This document shows, piece by piece, positions 1 to 10,635 of a stretch of DNA of 64,000 nucleotides (the first letter of the stretch is position 1; each line of letters opens with the position of its first letter). Source of the stretch: Lepas anatifera (Eukaryota > Arthropoda > Thecostraca > Lepadidae); NCBI GenBank assembly GCA_034440635.1, contig JAOTON010001674.1, positions 310,001 through 374,000 on the forward strand. Direction: 5' to 3'. The position numbers and the translations under genes are program-made. The notes below the pieces were generated by a model. That model was not told the origin of the DNA and searched no databases. It saw only the letters and a list, made by a program, of their open reading frames with translations.

Positions 1-215
1 TGTCTGACAAAAACAGAGGGGACACTTCTAGGTTTCTCCATACGGCGCAATCACAATCAGACGCCCGTGACTTATCTCCCTGTGTGCGTCGGTCACTTTT
101 CAAACACACCCTTTGTTTGAACTCGTCATCTGAACTCGCCAGGGAAGACAGAAAGCCCAGGAACCATAGAAAGGCTCAATAAGACAAGTCAGTAAGACAA
201 GTCTCAATATGACTA
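1..215. other. Intron or upstream sequence, no feature seen
   Basis: No coding signal or repeat boundary was recognised before the mariner-like element. Confidence 0.5.
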
Positions 216-217
216 TA

Positions 218-1023
218 CAGGGTGTTTCAGAAAGAATGATATTTTTAAATGTTCAGTAAAGTACTAAAAATCCTTCAAATCCGTTCACAAAACACTCATT
301 TTAATGGTAAATTGTAGGACATTTTTATGTAAGTATGTTTCATTTGCATCACATGTTTTCTCTCGTCTTAAATGTACTCGGAAAATGGTGCAAGAAACAT
401 AATATATGCCCGCTTATATTTGAGAAAACGGAACTTGCAGCACTCTAAAAAGGCTTCAGCACACACAAATGGCACGTGAGCATGCACATCAAAAGCAAAA
501 GTCTCAGTAATATTACAAGTTAAAAGTGTTTGGCTCAAGCTCCGTATGGCTCATTGGTTTACCTTCCATATGAATGACTGGATGCGGCGGACACAGCGCA
601 AAAGACCCCACTGTTCACCGCAGAACAAGGGACATGGACCAATTGGGGATTGCTTGCTTGGACCCGAGCTTTCCTAAGCTTGAGAGGTGTGTTTTTTTAG
701 AATTAATTTCCAGAGGCAATGTGCATGTGGACTGAGACGTACCATAGCGACGATATCATGTTTGCAGTGCCATTGGCGTGATACTTGTCACGTGATACGC
801 ACGTGATTTCTACGAAAATTTTCGATGAAGGCAAGATAGACAGTGTTTTTCAAGTCATTTTTAAGACTACTTTTTACTAGCAAAAATATCCAGCTATCAA
901 AATACGAATAATCGTAAATGTCCCAAAATTATCTTTCGATTGATATGTAAATCATACCACAGCAACCTATTCATAACCGCATTATGATCAATTCAAAAAT
1001 ATCATTATTTATGAAAGACCCTG
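218..1023. mobile_element. Mariner-like MITE (TA target)
   Basis: Terminal inverted repeats of about 35 bases: the left end reads CAGGGTGTTTCAGAAAGAAT..., and the reverse complement of the right end reads CAGGGTCTTTCATAAATAAT..., both continuing into GATATTTTTxAAT. TA dinucleotides flank both ends (216-217 and 1024-1025), as expected for the Tc1/mariner superfamily. The 806-bp AT-rich interior holds no transposase ORF, so it is non-autonomous. Confidence 0.72.
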
Positions 1024-1036
1024 TATATTCGCGCAC

Positions 1037-1608
1037 GCTGCCACCACAAGTTAAATAAATAGGCTAAGCACTTCCCATCGCCACACCATTAACCAGTCTA
1101 ACGCGCTTTGACTACAACGTGCCCCGCCTAATCCACGAACGTGCTCTGAGCGCTGACAACTGACCGCGTGTGAAATGACATCATCATGCAATCCCACGGT
1201 ACTGGCTGGGGCGGGGGCCTCCGGTCGGATAAAACACGATGTTTGACTGTTTGTAGGTCCTGTGCTGTGATTAGTCGATGCTGAGGCTGTTTTGTCGGGA
1301 TTTCCCGCAACTTCGCGCTTTGTTTCGTCTTCGCACGATGGAGTCGATAGCTACTGGTGGGAGTTTTATAATAAAATTGTTTACGAATTGCCAATTTGGG
1401 ACGAGAAATAGAATAAAATAGTCAACATCGGGGTGGCGTTTTGTTTTATTTTCAATGAGTGAGTTTATGTTTGTTCAATTCTAGGTCATCTCTTGTATAT
1501 TTCACTGGGAGGGCCAGTTGCCGGGCACTGGGGGAGGGGCATTTCGGCTGACTGGGAGGGGAGGGGGAGCAATCGGCCCCCCCAGTCAACATGTTAAAAA
1601 ATGACCTG
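1037..1608 (+). repeat. 0.56-kb interspersed repeat, copy A
   Basis: Shares its whole length with copy B (29129-29691), and in pieces with copy C (28199-28580) and copy D (minus, interrupted). Landmarks are GGCTAAGCAC near the start, TCCACGAACG, TTTCGTCTTCG, and a 3' end of G-runs followed by ACATGTTAAAAAATGACCTG. No ORF is shared between copies. The class is unknown; the ends resemble a non-autonomous DNA element rather than a LINE. Confidence 0.7.
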
Positions 1609-2435
1609 CATGCATTTCCAGCGGAGAGGTCATGGTCCGTACCTGACCTTTCGTCAGATATTGAAAATCCCGGATGGTCGATAGATTCAACCCCATTCAA
1701 TCTTACCCTATCTAAAACTTTTTGAAAGTGAGGTCTCTTACCTGCACTGGTGAACTGACCTAAAATGACCTCGGCCCAAAAATTGTACACGGGTTTAAAA
1801 CAAATGAATTAAAAATGGTATGCAAGTAGGGCAACGCTGCGTGTTGCAGTTTTCATGTCATTTGTTAAGAACCCGACGGGGCAGGTAATTAACCCTAGCA
1901 ATGCTGGTGTAAAAAGGCCAAGCGTGAGTTTATTTTCCGATTTTTTTCGGTGTTATTTATACCATAAAGGTAGTTCTTAAAAACTTCGTGAGTTGATTTT
2001 GTATGTTGGAGTTCAGGCCGCTATTTCTACGGCTGTAAGTACATGATGGTGAAAAATAACGAAGCTTCCATGGCCTTCATCGGGCCGAAATTCATTTTTA
2101 CCAGCGCAGTCTAATTTCTTATTAATTAAGACTAATTTCTTAGCTGCAGCTTTCCAAAAAAATAAGCTTATGCAGTGTTATTTAACTGGTTGTGCAGAGC
2201 TTTCTGCTGCTGGACAATGCCAACACTTGACAATACATTCACCGAATTCTATGGAGGAACCAATGGGTTTACGGTTTCACATATGATGGGAGGACAGCCG
2301 GACACGGGCTCCACAGTCATCTTTTCTCCTATTTCCCTTGCAATTCTCTGATACGAAAGGAACATAAGAATACTCTAGTCAACCACAAAAATATTTGCTT
2401 TGAAGCTTATTGTTATGTATGTAAAAGTGTGCCTG
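1609..2435. other. Intron sequence with AGGTCA-rich remnant
   Basis: The first ~180 bases (AGAGGTCATGG, TACCTGACC, GAACTGACCT, AATGACCT) are a diverged piece of the family seen intact at 15889-16729. The rest shows nothing recognisable. Confidence 0.5.
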
Positions 2436-2439
2436 TAGA

Positions 2440-2612
2440 GCTAAAAATTCTGCCATTCACCGTCTTTTGGGAAAGGGGCCAAAATATATGTTGCCCCCCT
2501 ACCTTCCAGCGCTTTGGGGCCATGGCCGGAATGCCCCCCTACCTTCCAGCGCTTTGGGGCCATGGCCGGAATGCCCCCCCCCCACCCTGCGTTCGCCAAT
2601 GCCGGTGGCTGT
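2440..2612. mobile_element. MITE fragment with internal 40-bp duplication
   Basis: Contains the CCTTCCAGCGCTTTGGGG(CC)ATGGCC block of the family at 7660-7861 (reverse orientation), here duplicated in tandem with a 40-bp period (starts 2494 and 2534), and ends in a degenerate GCGTTCGCCAATG terminus. Confidence 0.6.
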
Positions 2613-2782
2613 AGTAGTGTAGTACATCCTAAGGACGTCGTCCTTATCGTGACGTGGTCCAATGAAGTCCGACCTGCCAGTGCTTTTTGTAACTTGGTAA
2701 TGTTTTTTTTTAGATTAAACTGGCCTGTAGTGATTTATAGACATAGGTGAATAAGAAAGTAGTTTGTGAGGACTCGGACAGA

Positions 2783-4541
2783 AATATTTATTTTATTTAT
2801 TTATTTATTCAAGTAAATCGCCAACAGAAAATGATCCAATAACAGGCGAAGTCGATGTAAGTAAAAGGGAAACTATGTACACAGATGAGAGACACACATG
2901 TAAAAAGCGGTAAAAACATCAAAATGTGAGTGATGAGAAAGATGCAGCTGATGATAAAACCGGTGGTAAAAGTGACGTTAATAAAAGCTAAACAGTGCGA
3001 ATATATGCAAGAACATGTTTCCTACAATCGATAAAAGAGTCGTTGAAAAAATCTGCATTTCCCCGCCGCAGAAATGCATTTAACTCCCTCGGTATACGCT
3101 GAGGGAAGCTGTTATTGACGGTGCTGACACGACCACGACGCTCAGCGAAAAGAAGCAGCGTGCGCGTTGATTGGGATGGCACATGCAATGGGAATTTTTC
3201 GAGCAACTCTGATGACCTAATTTTGTTCAAAAATAGACCTTTAAGAAAGAGCAAGTCGTGTTGCAATCTCCGAGAAGAAAGCGAAATGACGCCGAAGTGG
3301 TTAAGAAGAGGTTCGTAAGAAAGCGAAACGCAATGTCTGGTAACATGATGATTTAGCCAGATGAGAAATTTGTGCTGTACCCGATCAACCCGCACCGTGT
3401 GGGAATTGGCAGCACCTGACCAGATAACGCTGTTGTATTCTAACAAAGACCTAATGTTGGCGTAGTATGCCGTCAGAAGAGATTTTTGGTTGAATTTAGT
3501 CCTTTTGAATTTGTCTGAAATGTCTGAATGAAAAGGCCTAGTGCATCGGTTTGCCCGACTAACGATTGTAGAAATGTTAGCCGAGAAAGTGAGTTTGGTG
3601 TCTAAAATTGTGCCTAGATCACGAATTTGGTTAACAGCTTCAAGAAAAGCGTTATCGATATGGTATTGCATCTGAACAGGTGCGCGTCTGAGGGTCATCG
3701 TGAACGATTTGCACTTTATGGGATTTAGAATGAGACCCCACCTAACGGACCACCTCTGCAAACGATCTAGGTCGTGTTGCAGCAGCAGCCCGTCAGCTGG
3801 GGCCGTGATTTTACGGTAAATTTTGACATCATCGGCGTACATCAAACAGGATGACTCAATTTCCAACGGAAGGTCGTTTATGAACAGAGAGAAAATCAAA
3901 GGAGCGACCAAAGAACCCTCCGGAACACCTGAAGTAACTGACATCCAGTCCGATGTTTTTCCGTTAACGATGACTCGCTGGCACCTATCGGAGAGATATG
4001 AGACGAACCAGTGAAGAGCAGAAGCCTGCAAATGATATAAATTTTTCAATTTATGAATAATTAGTTTATGGTTCACACTTTGAAAGGCGCCGGAATAATC
4101 CGTGTATATGGCGTCCGTCTGATGGCCCTCCGATATTGCCTCCCACGCCGAGCTGAGGTATGTGGCAAGGTTGCTAGAGCACGACCGACCCGGAATGAAC
4201 CCATGCTGTTCCTGGCACAGCACCGGCGCAACGTGGTGGTACAGCTGGCTGTACACAATTCTTTCCAGGATTTTTTTAGAAGAGGGGCAAAAGAGATACG
4301 GATCGGTAGTTAGCCGGGTCCTTTTTGTCGCCTTTTTTGAAAGTGGGAACAACGTTGGCCAGTTTAACCGTGTAGGGAAGATGCCACTCTGCGGAGAGAG
4401 TTTAAAAATTTTGGTGAGGGGCACAGCTAGCTCGTCGGCACTCTCCAAAATAATCCTCGCACTGATATCATCGGTGCCACATGCCTTATTTGGACTCAGG
4501 GATTTTACAGCTAATACGTGAAATGTGTCAATCAGAAGTTA
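2783..4541 (-). pseudogene. CR1-like LINE, 5'-truncated reverse transcriptase
   Basis: A single open frame runs from about 4540 down to the stop at 2988. It covers the RT fingers and palm (SLSPNKACGTDDIS; QHGFIPGRSCSSNLATYL), motif A (YTDYSGAFQSVNH), motif B (SGVPEGSLVAPLIFSLFIND), the catalytic box MYADD and a long C-terminal region (YYANIRSLLEYNSVIW). The endonuclease and ORF1 are missing; an in-frame stop lies just upstream of 4540. A tail of (ATAAAT)-type repeats at 2783-2810 on this strand fits CR1/L2-like elements. The usually conserved D of 'AFD' in motif A is Q here. About 515 codons without a stop suggests a fairly young insertion. Confidence 0.85.
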
Positions 4542-4639
4542 TATTATTGATCATAGGTTTATTGTGTGGTTCTCCGAGTTGTAACTGTCGCAGCACTGAT
4601 TGAATGCGAAGCTTTTTTTTAAATATGGGTCATTCCAGG

Positions 4640-5260
4640 ACAAATCGTCCAGGTGAGTTCACCATGACCCCTTAGATTTCCACCAAATCTTGTACCCAAG
4701 GTCCCCGATACAAAATAAAAATTTGGGCCCATTTTCAGGTCCCAAGGTCAAAGAGGTCACCAGATAGAGGTCATCAACGTTTCGGGGTTGACACAAACAT
4801 TGAAGCAGAAATAATTTTGTATTTTAAAAGCGGCTGATCAAAATTGATACGAATGCATAGAAGATACAACAGGCTATATAGGAAAAATAAGAGAATTGGC
4901 CCTAGGTCACGTTTTGACCTCGTGACCTCGTGACCTTTTCCTTAGATTATGATTTTTTTGGAAAATTCCTGTTTTCTTTTTATTTCTCCACTGGGAGGCT
5001 TTCAGGGCACAAGCTAACCAGTGGTGGGTGATTTTCTTTGTAACTCAGATTAAGTAACAGGTCACAGAGGTCATCACTTAGGGCAAAACACTCATAGCAA
5101 GTACCTTTTGGACGGATACGCTACAATATGGCTGATATGAATGTCAAATGAAAGCTGATCACTTGCCTACCACCGATTTCGTACCATTACTTCTGCCTTG
5201 GATCTGAAACGACCCTTGTAACCGGACTAAATGACCTAGCTTGACCTTACATGTCATTTA
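4640..5260. repeat. AGGTCA/TGACCT-rich interspersed repeat
   Basis: Holds AAGGTCAAAGAGGTCACC, ATAGAGGTCATC, TTTTGACCTCGTGACCTCG, ACAGGTCACAGAGGTCATC and ATGACCTAGC. The composition matches the interior of the TTAA-flanked MITEs and the giant palindrome, though no termini were identified. Confidence 0.5.
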
Positions 5261-6019
5261 AACAAAACTTCATATTTATTTTATAACATGCTTATGTTTG
5301 AAGTTATGGTATTGTTAGGTGCCTGATATCCATATAACATTAGAGGCAGGGGGTACAATTTTTTTGTTGCAGATCCTGGTCGTACTGTATTTTTTGGATG
5401 TAATATGACCTAATGAGGAGATAAAAAATGCAGAAAAAAATATTTGTACAAAACCCATCAGCACCACTCAATTTAACTAATTAGCTTAATGAGCTGCAAT
5501 AGTGTTGCTATATCTCCCGAGCAAAGCCAGTTAGGGCTAATTTGAAGCTACCTAGCCCCACTAAGTTGACAATAAGGATTCCATATACATTATTTTCAGT
5601 GAGATAATTACCTAATTTTACCTAATTAAATTAATTATGCTAATTAGCTGCAATGGAGTTGTTTTGTCCCCCGAGCAAAGCCAGTTACGGCTAATTTGAA
5701 GTAACCTTCCCCACTAACTTGACTATAAGGATTTCAAATAAAATTTTTCAGGTATATGATTACCTAAGTTCTCCTAATTAAACTAATTATGTTAATCAGT
5801 TGTCATAGAATAGGCATGTCTCCCAAACTAAGCCAGTTATGGCTAGTTTAGAGCTAGCTCCCCAAGGCCACTATAAGAATCTGGAATAATATATTTTCAG
5901 TTGGAAAATTGCCTCTAGGCTATGTCAGAAATATTTGTTTTTTATTTGTGCCCTAATAAACCCTTGTAAAGCAGTTTGAACATGACAATGTGATGGATAT
6001 CCACCCAAGCTCACCATGA

Positions 6020-7915
6020 TGCACCCAATGCATCTGCCCCTTGTCACCGGCCTTCACTAGACCTGCCACTAGGGCCACGTTCCAGACAGGTTCATTTGCA
6101 CTTCTGACACGCACGATTCCGACACATTCCGACTCGCACGACAATAGCGCAGCGTCTACCTCGCTCGCCGACGAATTCGACCTGCTCTGCGAGTCGGAAG
6201 GCGTGGTGAAACACATGGTGGTCTACCACGAGTGGCGCTTCACGAAGCCCGGTTATGCGTCTGTGGCTCTGGTGCACGCTATGCCGCTGCTGCGCCGATT
6301 GATTGCGGAGACTGGTCGCAAGAACTTCTTGGTGAAAGCGTGCAATCTTTACCTGGAGTGTGAGGTCTTCGAGACTGAGCTGAGCGTGCTGGTATACTTC
6401 ACCCAGATGGTGACGTTACCCCTGCTCCACTGCATCGATCAGTGCTCACACGTCCAGCTGTTCAAGCTCCTGCCGCAGCTGTACGTTGACCTGGCCCGAG
6501 GCAGGATGGACACACTGCAGCAGTGGCGCGTCATGTACCGCCACGTGCCGGTGGAACCGCCGTCGAATGTCCTACAGCAGGAAGTACTCCAGCAGATGTG
6601 CGCTGACGGCAGTCGGACTGTAAGGCTGCAATGCGGACGCGAGTACGGCTTCACAGCCGAAGACGAGGCACCGCCGCGCGCCACACAGCTACACTTGCTG
6701 CCAGAGCTGGATTTGGAAAATAAGCCAACACACAACATCGATGCCGAGCGCAACTTAGCAAAGTTCAGCCACCTCGCGGCAGTCGCTAAGTTCCGCAACA
6801 AGAAGTTCTCTGAGAAGGGCATCCGAACAGATATGATGCTGTACCAGTAGGAGATCCAGACCGTTGACCGAGTCACTATCGCCATCAAGTCGGTTCTCGC
6901 CGATCGCGAATTGTCGTGGGCAAACCAGCAGCGTACGCTCCTGCGCGAGCGATTGCAGCGGAAGTCGGCCACCAGCCACCACCAGCGCGACTACATGCGG
7001 CGCCTCCTGATGGAATGCAAGCGCTGGCGCGGTCCGTGCACAACAGTCGACGAGCTGCTAGTGGCTGTCCGGAACAACCCAGACATCGACGAGCGGCTCG
7101 AGCGCACTGAGCTCGCTTTCCACCGGCATTCTCGCCCAGCAGATGTCGCAGCAAGACCAGAGCTTTTCAAGCTCGTGCGAGTATTGCATGCTGAGCGATT
7201 TGAGAATCTGTGTGTGCTGCTAACTGAGGACGCAAACGAGGCTCGTGGCGCTTGCTGAGGCTCGATTGCGAGCTTGCTCACAAATGATAAGCCGGCCGTG
7301 TGTTTGCGTTCGCAGCAGGAGGCTACGGCAGGAGGAGACGGTGACTGTGCGGACGCTTTGACCAGCACACCTGTGCCTGAACTGATGGTGCTGTCGGTCG
7401 TAATGTGGGAGGTGGTGGTAGACTGCGTCGCTTGGTTCCTGTGCTACCCAAATGAGGTGCGCGAGGATGGGAACATCGTCGTCGAGCACCTCGAAGGCGT
7501 GAACAAATAGTCCGACTGACTGTGGTGGCACCCGGTCGTTGAGGACGTTCAAGTCACCCAACCAGGACAGTTCTTCTATTGCTCCGTTGAGGGCGAGTGG
7601 TTCTACTCTGATCCTCGAGCCATTCGGTTCACTTTGACGAACTTCCAGTCTGTCACTAACATTGGCGGACGCAGGGGGGGCATTCCGGCCATGCCCCCCA
7701 AAGCGCTGGAGGGGGCCAAACTATTTTTTGCCGCCCAAGACCGGATACATTTTTAGAAAAAATGATGTTTACACTAGGTATAATAATAAAAATAATTCGC
7801 TCCCACCCCCCCCAAGAGAGCGAGGGTTTGCCCCCAAAACTCGGGTCTGCGGCCGCCCCTGGTCGCTAATGTCTTTTGCCACTACCATGTCGAAAATTGA
7901 ACACAGAGAACGGGT
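6020..7915 (+). pseudogene. Unrecognised transposon protein, broken by stops and a MITE
   Basis: One reading frame stays coding-like from about 6020 to 7659 and is GC-rich unlike its flanks. It is interrupted by in-frame stops at 6848 (TAG), 7256 (TGA), 7508 (TAG) and 7517 (TGA), and then by a MITE at 7660-7861; after removal of the MITE and one target copy, the frame ends shortly at a stop. There are no frameshifts. Segments include LADEFDLLCESEG, HAMPLLRRLIAETGRKNF, NIDAERNLAKFSHLAAVAKFRNKKF, CKRWRGPCTTVDELL and GQFFYCSVEGEWFYSD. No known transposase motif (DDE/D, HUH, tyrosine recombinase) was recognised. No ATG opens the frame near 6020, so an upstream exon or lost start is possible (splice-like CAG/TAG sites at 6060 and 6084). 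It is probably the protein of the surrounding long-TIR element. Confidence 0.6.
7660..7861. mobile_element. hAT-like MITE (8-bp target duplication)
   Basis: The ends CATTGGCGGACGCAGGGG and (reverse complement of the right end) CAGGGGCGGCCGCAGAC form imperfect inverted repeats. They are flanked by GTCACTAA (7652-7659) and GTCGCTAA (7862-7869), an 8-bp target duplication with one mismatch, typical of the hAT superfamily. It interrupts the unknown transposon ORF. Related fragments lie at 2440 and 49992. Confidence 0.72.
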
Positions 7916-8394
7916 ACTTTGGGGTTTGTTCGGCCAAGAAGCTGAACTTTGACAAGTCCTGTAATAAATTTGTGGTCGGCCCGGATGGTCGATGGTGAGC
8001 GGGTGCTGAGTGGTGTTGTTTGAGTCTGACTGCTGCACTGGGATTGTGTTAGCCTGAGCCTGGTGAGCTGACAGTAGGTGGTGCAATCATGAGAACTTTT
8101 CTGCTGGCAACGTTAACTTGGGTGGCCATATGAAGTCGTTGAGATGGGGGTGAGGGGGGAGAGATGCATGAACCGTGTTGTGCGTGCTGGCGTTGAATGG
8201 AGGACTCCCTCCGCACTTTCAGAAAAAGGGAGATCATATCCAGTTCGGAAACAATTCGGTAAAATATAGTGGGAAAAATTCTTGTAAACGACTTAGTGGG
8301 AAAAGTAACTTCAAATTAGCCATAACTCGCTTTGTTTGGGAGATATTAGCTAATATGTTGCAGCTAATTTCCATGATTAGCTTAAAGGGAATGT

Positions 8395-8817
8395 GGCGCC
8401 TTGGTGGAATCCTGGAATTTAGTGCAATAAGGGGAACTTTAGCCGAAAATCATGGAAGCGTCCATGATTTCACTGAAAAATGTACAACAAGCTCAATATT
8501 TTGATTCTTAAAATGCTCCCCAAGGGAAAGAAATAAATACTTCCGTGGATTATGCCATGATCTGGCAACCACTACCATATTCAATAGGATTCAAGGGCTT
8601 CGATTGGCTGATACTCATCGTGACGTCAGCATATGTCGTCACACCAACAACTGACAGTCTGTGTCCTGCTGCTAAGGGTACATGAAGGGTACATTTCAGG
8701 CAGTTTTTAGCTTCTCTACGAAAATTTTGAGTTTCAAAACAAATGATATACCAGGTTTTCCGGCATGCTTTACAACTTGGCTAGCTTAATTCACGTTATA
8801 AAGGTGCCACATTCCCG
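8395..8817. mobile_element. 423-bp MITE inside the right arm of the long-TIR element
   Basis: Terminal inverted repeats: GGGAATGTGGCGCCTT at the left and AAGGTGCCACATTCCC at the right, flanked by TTA on both sides (8392-8394, 8818-8820). The arm homology of the host transposon stops at the left edge and resumes at the right edge, which supports an insertion. Class unknown. Confidence 0.65.
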
Positions 8818-9297
8818 TTATTTATATGAAATTACGCAATAGTCTAACCGAAAACATGTTCATTGAAATCCTTATAGTCGACTTAGTGGGGATAGGTATC
8901 TTCAAATTAGCTGTAGCTGGCTTTGATCGGGGGATATAGCAATTTTATTGCAACTAATTAATATAATCATTTTAATTAGCTAACATAACGTAATTATCTT
9001 ACTGGAAATATTTCACATGAAATGCTCATTGTCGACTTAGTGGGGGTAGGTAGCTTCAAATCAGCCATAACTGGCTTTGTTTGGGAGATACAGCAAATTT
9101 ATTGCAGCTCATTATGTTAATTAGTTTAATTAGGTGGTGCTGATGAATTTTCAGCGAATCAATTATTTTTCATTTTTTGGTGTAAGGTGGGATCAAATGC
9201 CATCGAATAAGCACAGTACCTGCTTTGTACCAGCTAAATTGCAAAAGCTGACTCCCTACCCCCTACCTCTAATAACATGTATTATTCGTTAGGCACT

Positions 9298-10130
9298 GAA
9301 AAAGAGGCTCTGGCCTTGAAACGTTTTGTTTTTTTCTTTGAAAAAACGTTTGATAAAAATCTAAACCTCACAGTCTCTTTGGCTGGTTGAGGTCCAACGA
9401 AAGGCATTTGTGCATGGGTCGTCATTAGTTGGCTCTATTTGACATTGTAAACCAGTTTTTTTCCTGATTTGTAATACATGCTATGGTTATAAATACAACT
9501 TCGCGGAGGAAACTGCAAAGCTTGCGAACGCTGCAAAGATGAGACTAAAATCGTTGTAACTGATTGAGTAATATGCCTTTTGAAAATATCGCCAAGTTTG
9601 AACTTTTGAGAGAAATCAGTCAACACTAGCCTTACAATTTGAGTTTTTGCTTCGTTTTTATGTTTGTGCAGTACTACACAAACTGTCCGTAGATACAGAA
9701 GTGTAAGCGGTCAGTTCCGTGTCCTCAGATGTCTCGAACTTAGAACTTCTACAATAGGTTCCATTGACAATTGATGCTAAAATAAAAAAATAATCATTTA
9801 GAGACGAAAGATTTTGAACTTGGGCTTTAAATTTTTTAGATTTGCAAATTGAATCCTTTGGAAAGAGTTTAGGTTTTGGTGCTTTATATGGAATACAAAA
9901 GGAAATGAAACCGAAAAGAAGAAGAAAAATTTTAAAAAATGGGTACTTTGAAATTCTGAAACAAAGTGTGACATTTCTGTTTCGTGGCCTTCATCCATAC
10001 CATATTCAAATGACTGGCATAAATTCCCTTTCAGAGGTGGAAAATCCCAATAAGCACTCAGTTTCCTCCGTCAACGGCTTATCGCAGGCTTATTATGACA
10101 TCATAGCTGGTTTTGCATGACACACCTGGT
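9298..10130. other. Intron sequence, no feature seen
   Basis: AT-rich with short chance ORFs; nothing recognised. Confidence 0.5.
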
Positions 10131-10250
10131 TCGCAGCTGGCTTCTGATACCGCAGCTGGTTTCGCAGCTGGTTATATATGATATCGCAGCTGGCTCCTGA
10201 TACCGCAGCTGGTTTCGCAGCTGGTTATATATGATATTGCTGCTGGCTTC
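10131..10250. repeat. CAGCTGG minisatellite, array 1
   Basis: About 51-bp unit containing CCGCAGCTGGTTTCGCAGCTGG and TATATATGATATCGCAGCTGGC; roughly two and a half copies. The same unit recurs at 13962-14116. Each unit holds several CAGCTG E-box-type hexamers. Confidence 0.75.
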
Positions 10251-10635
10251 TGCAGGCCATTTTTTAACATGTTAACTGGCGGGCCATTTGCCGCCCCCAG
10301 TCAGCCGAAATGCCCCCCCAGTGCCCGGAAATTCTCCCCCCAGTGAAATAGACAGATGACTTAAAACTGACCAAATGCAGACTCACCTAACGAAAATAAG
10401 ACAGAACACCATCCGATTATTATAACTTCGTTCTATTTCTGGTCCCAAATTGGCAATCCACAAAAATTTTGCTAAAAAATCTCCACCCGTGGCTGTCTAC
10501 TACATCGTGCGAAGACGAAACAAAGCGCGTAGTTACGGGAAATCCCGGCAAAGCAGCATCAACTAATCACAACGCTCGAGATGAGCGCTGACCTACAACC
10601 AAACATCCTGTTCTACCCGACTAGTAGCCCACATC

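Larger units (their letters stand above)
5325..9297 (+). mobile_element. Long-TIR DNA transposon with unrecognised ORF
   Basis: Two AT-rich inverted arms flank a GC-rich coding centre. The left arm (about 5325-5905) and the reverse complement of the right arm (about 8262-9297) share long stretches, such as CATCAGCACCAC..AATT, GCCAGTTAxGGCT and ACCCCCACTAAGT. Each arm contains a ~150-bp unit repeated in tandem (about three times on the left). The right arm carries its own 423-bp MITE (8395-8817), and the coding part carries a 202-bp MITE (7660-7861). Exact outer ends and target-site duplication were not resolved. The layout (inverted arms, one gene) fits a foldback-like or otherwise undescribed DNA transposon; this is inference. 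Confidence 0.65.

Noticed and set aside
1037..1608. Solo LTR
   Set aside because: The 0.56-kb repeat has no TG...CA ends, no obvious flanking 4-6-bp duplication and no internal retrotransposon among the four copies here.
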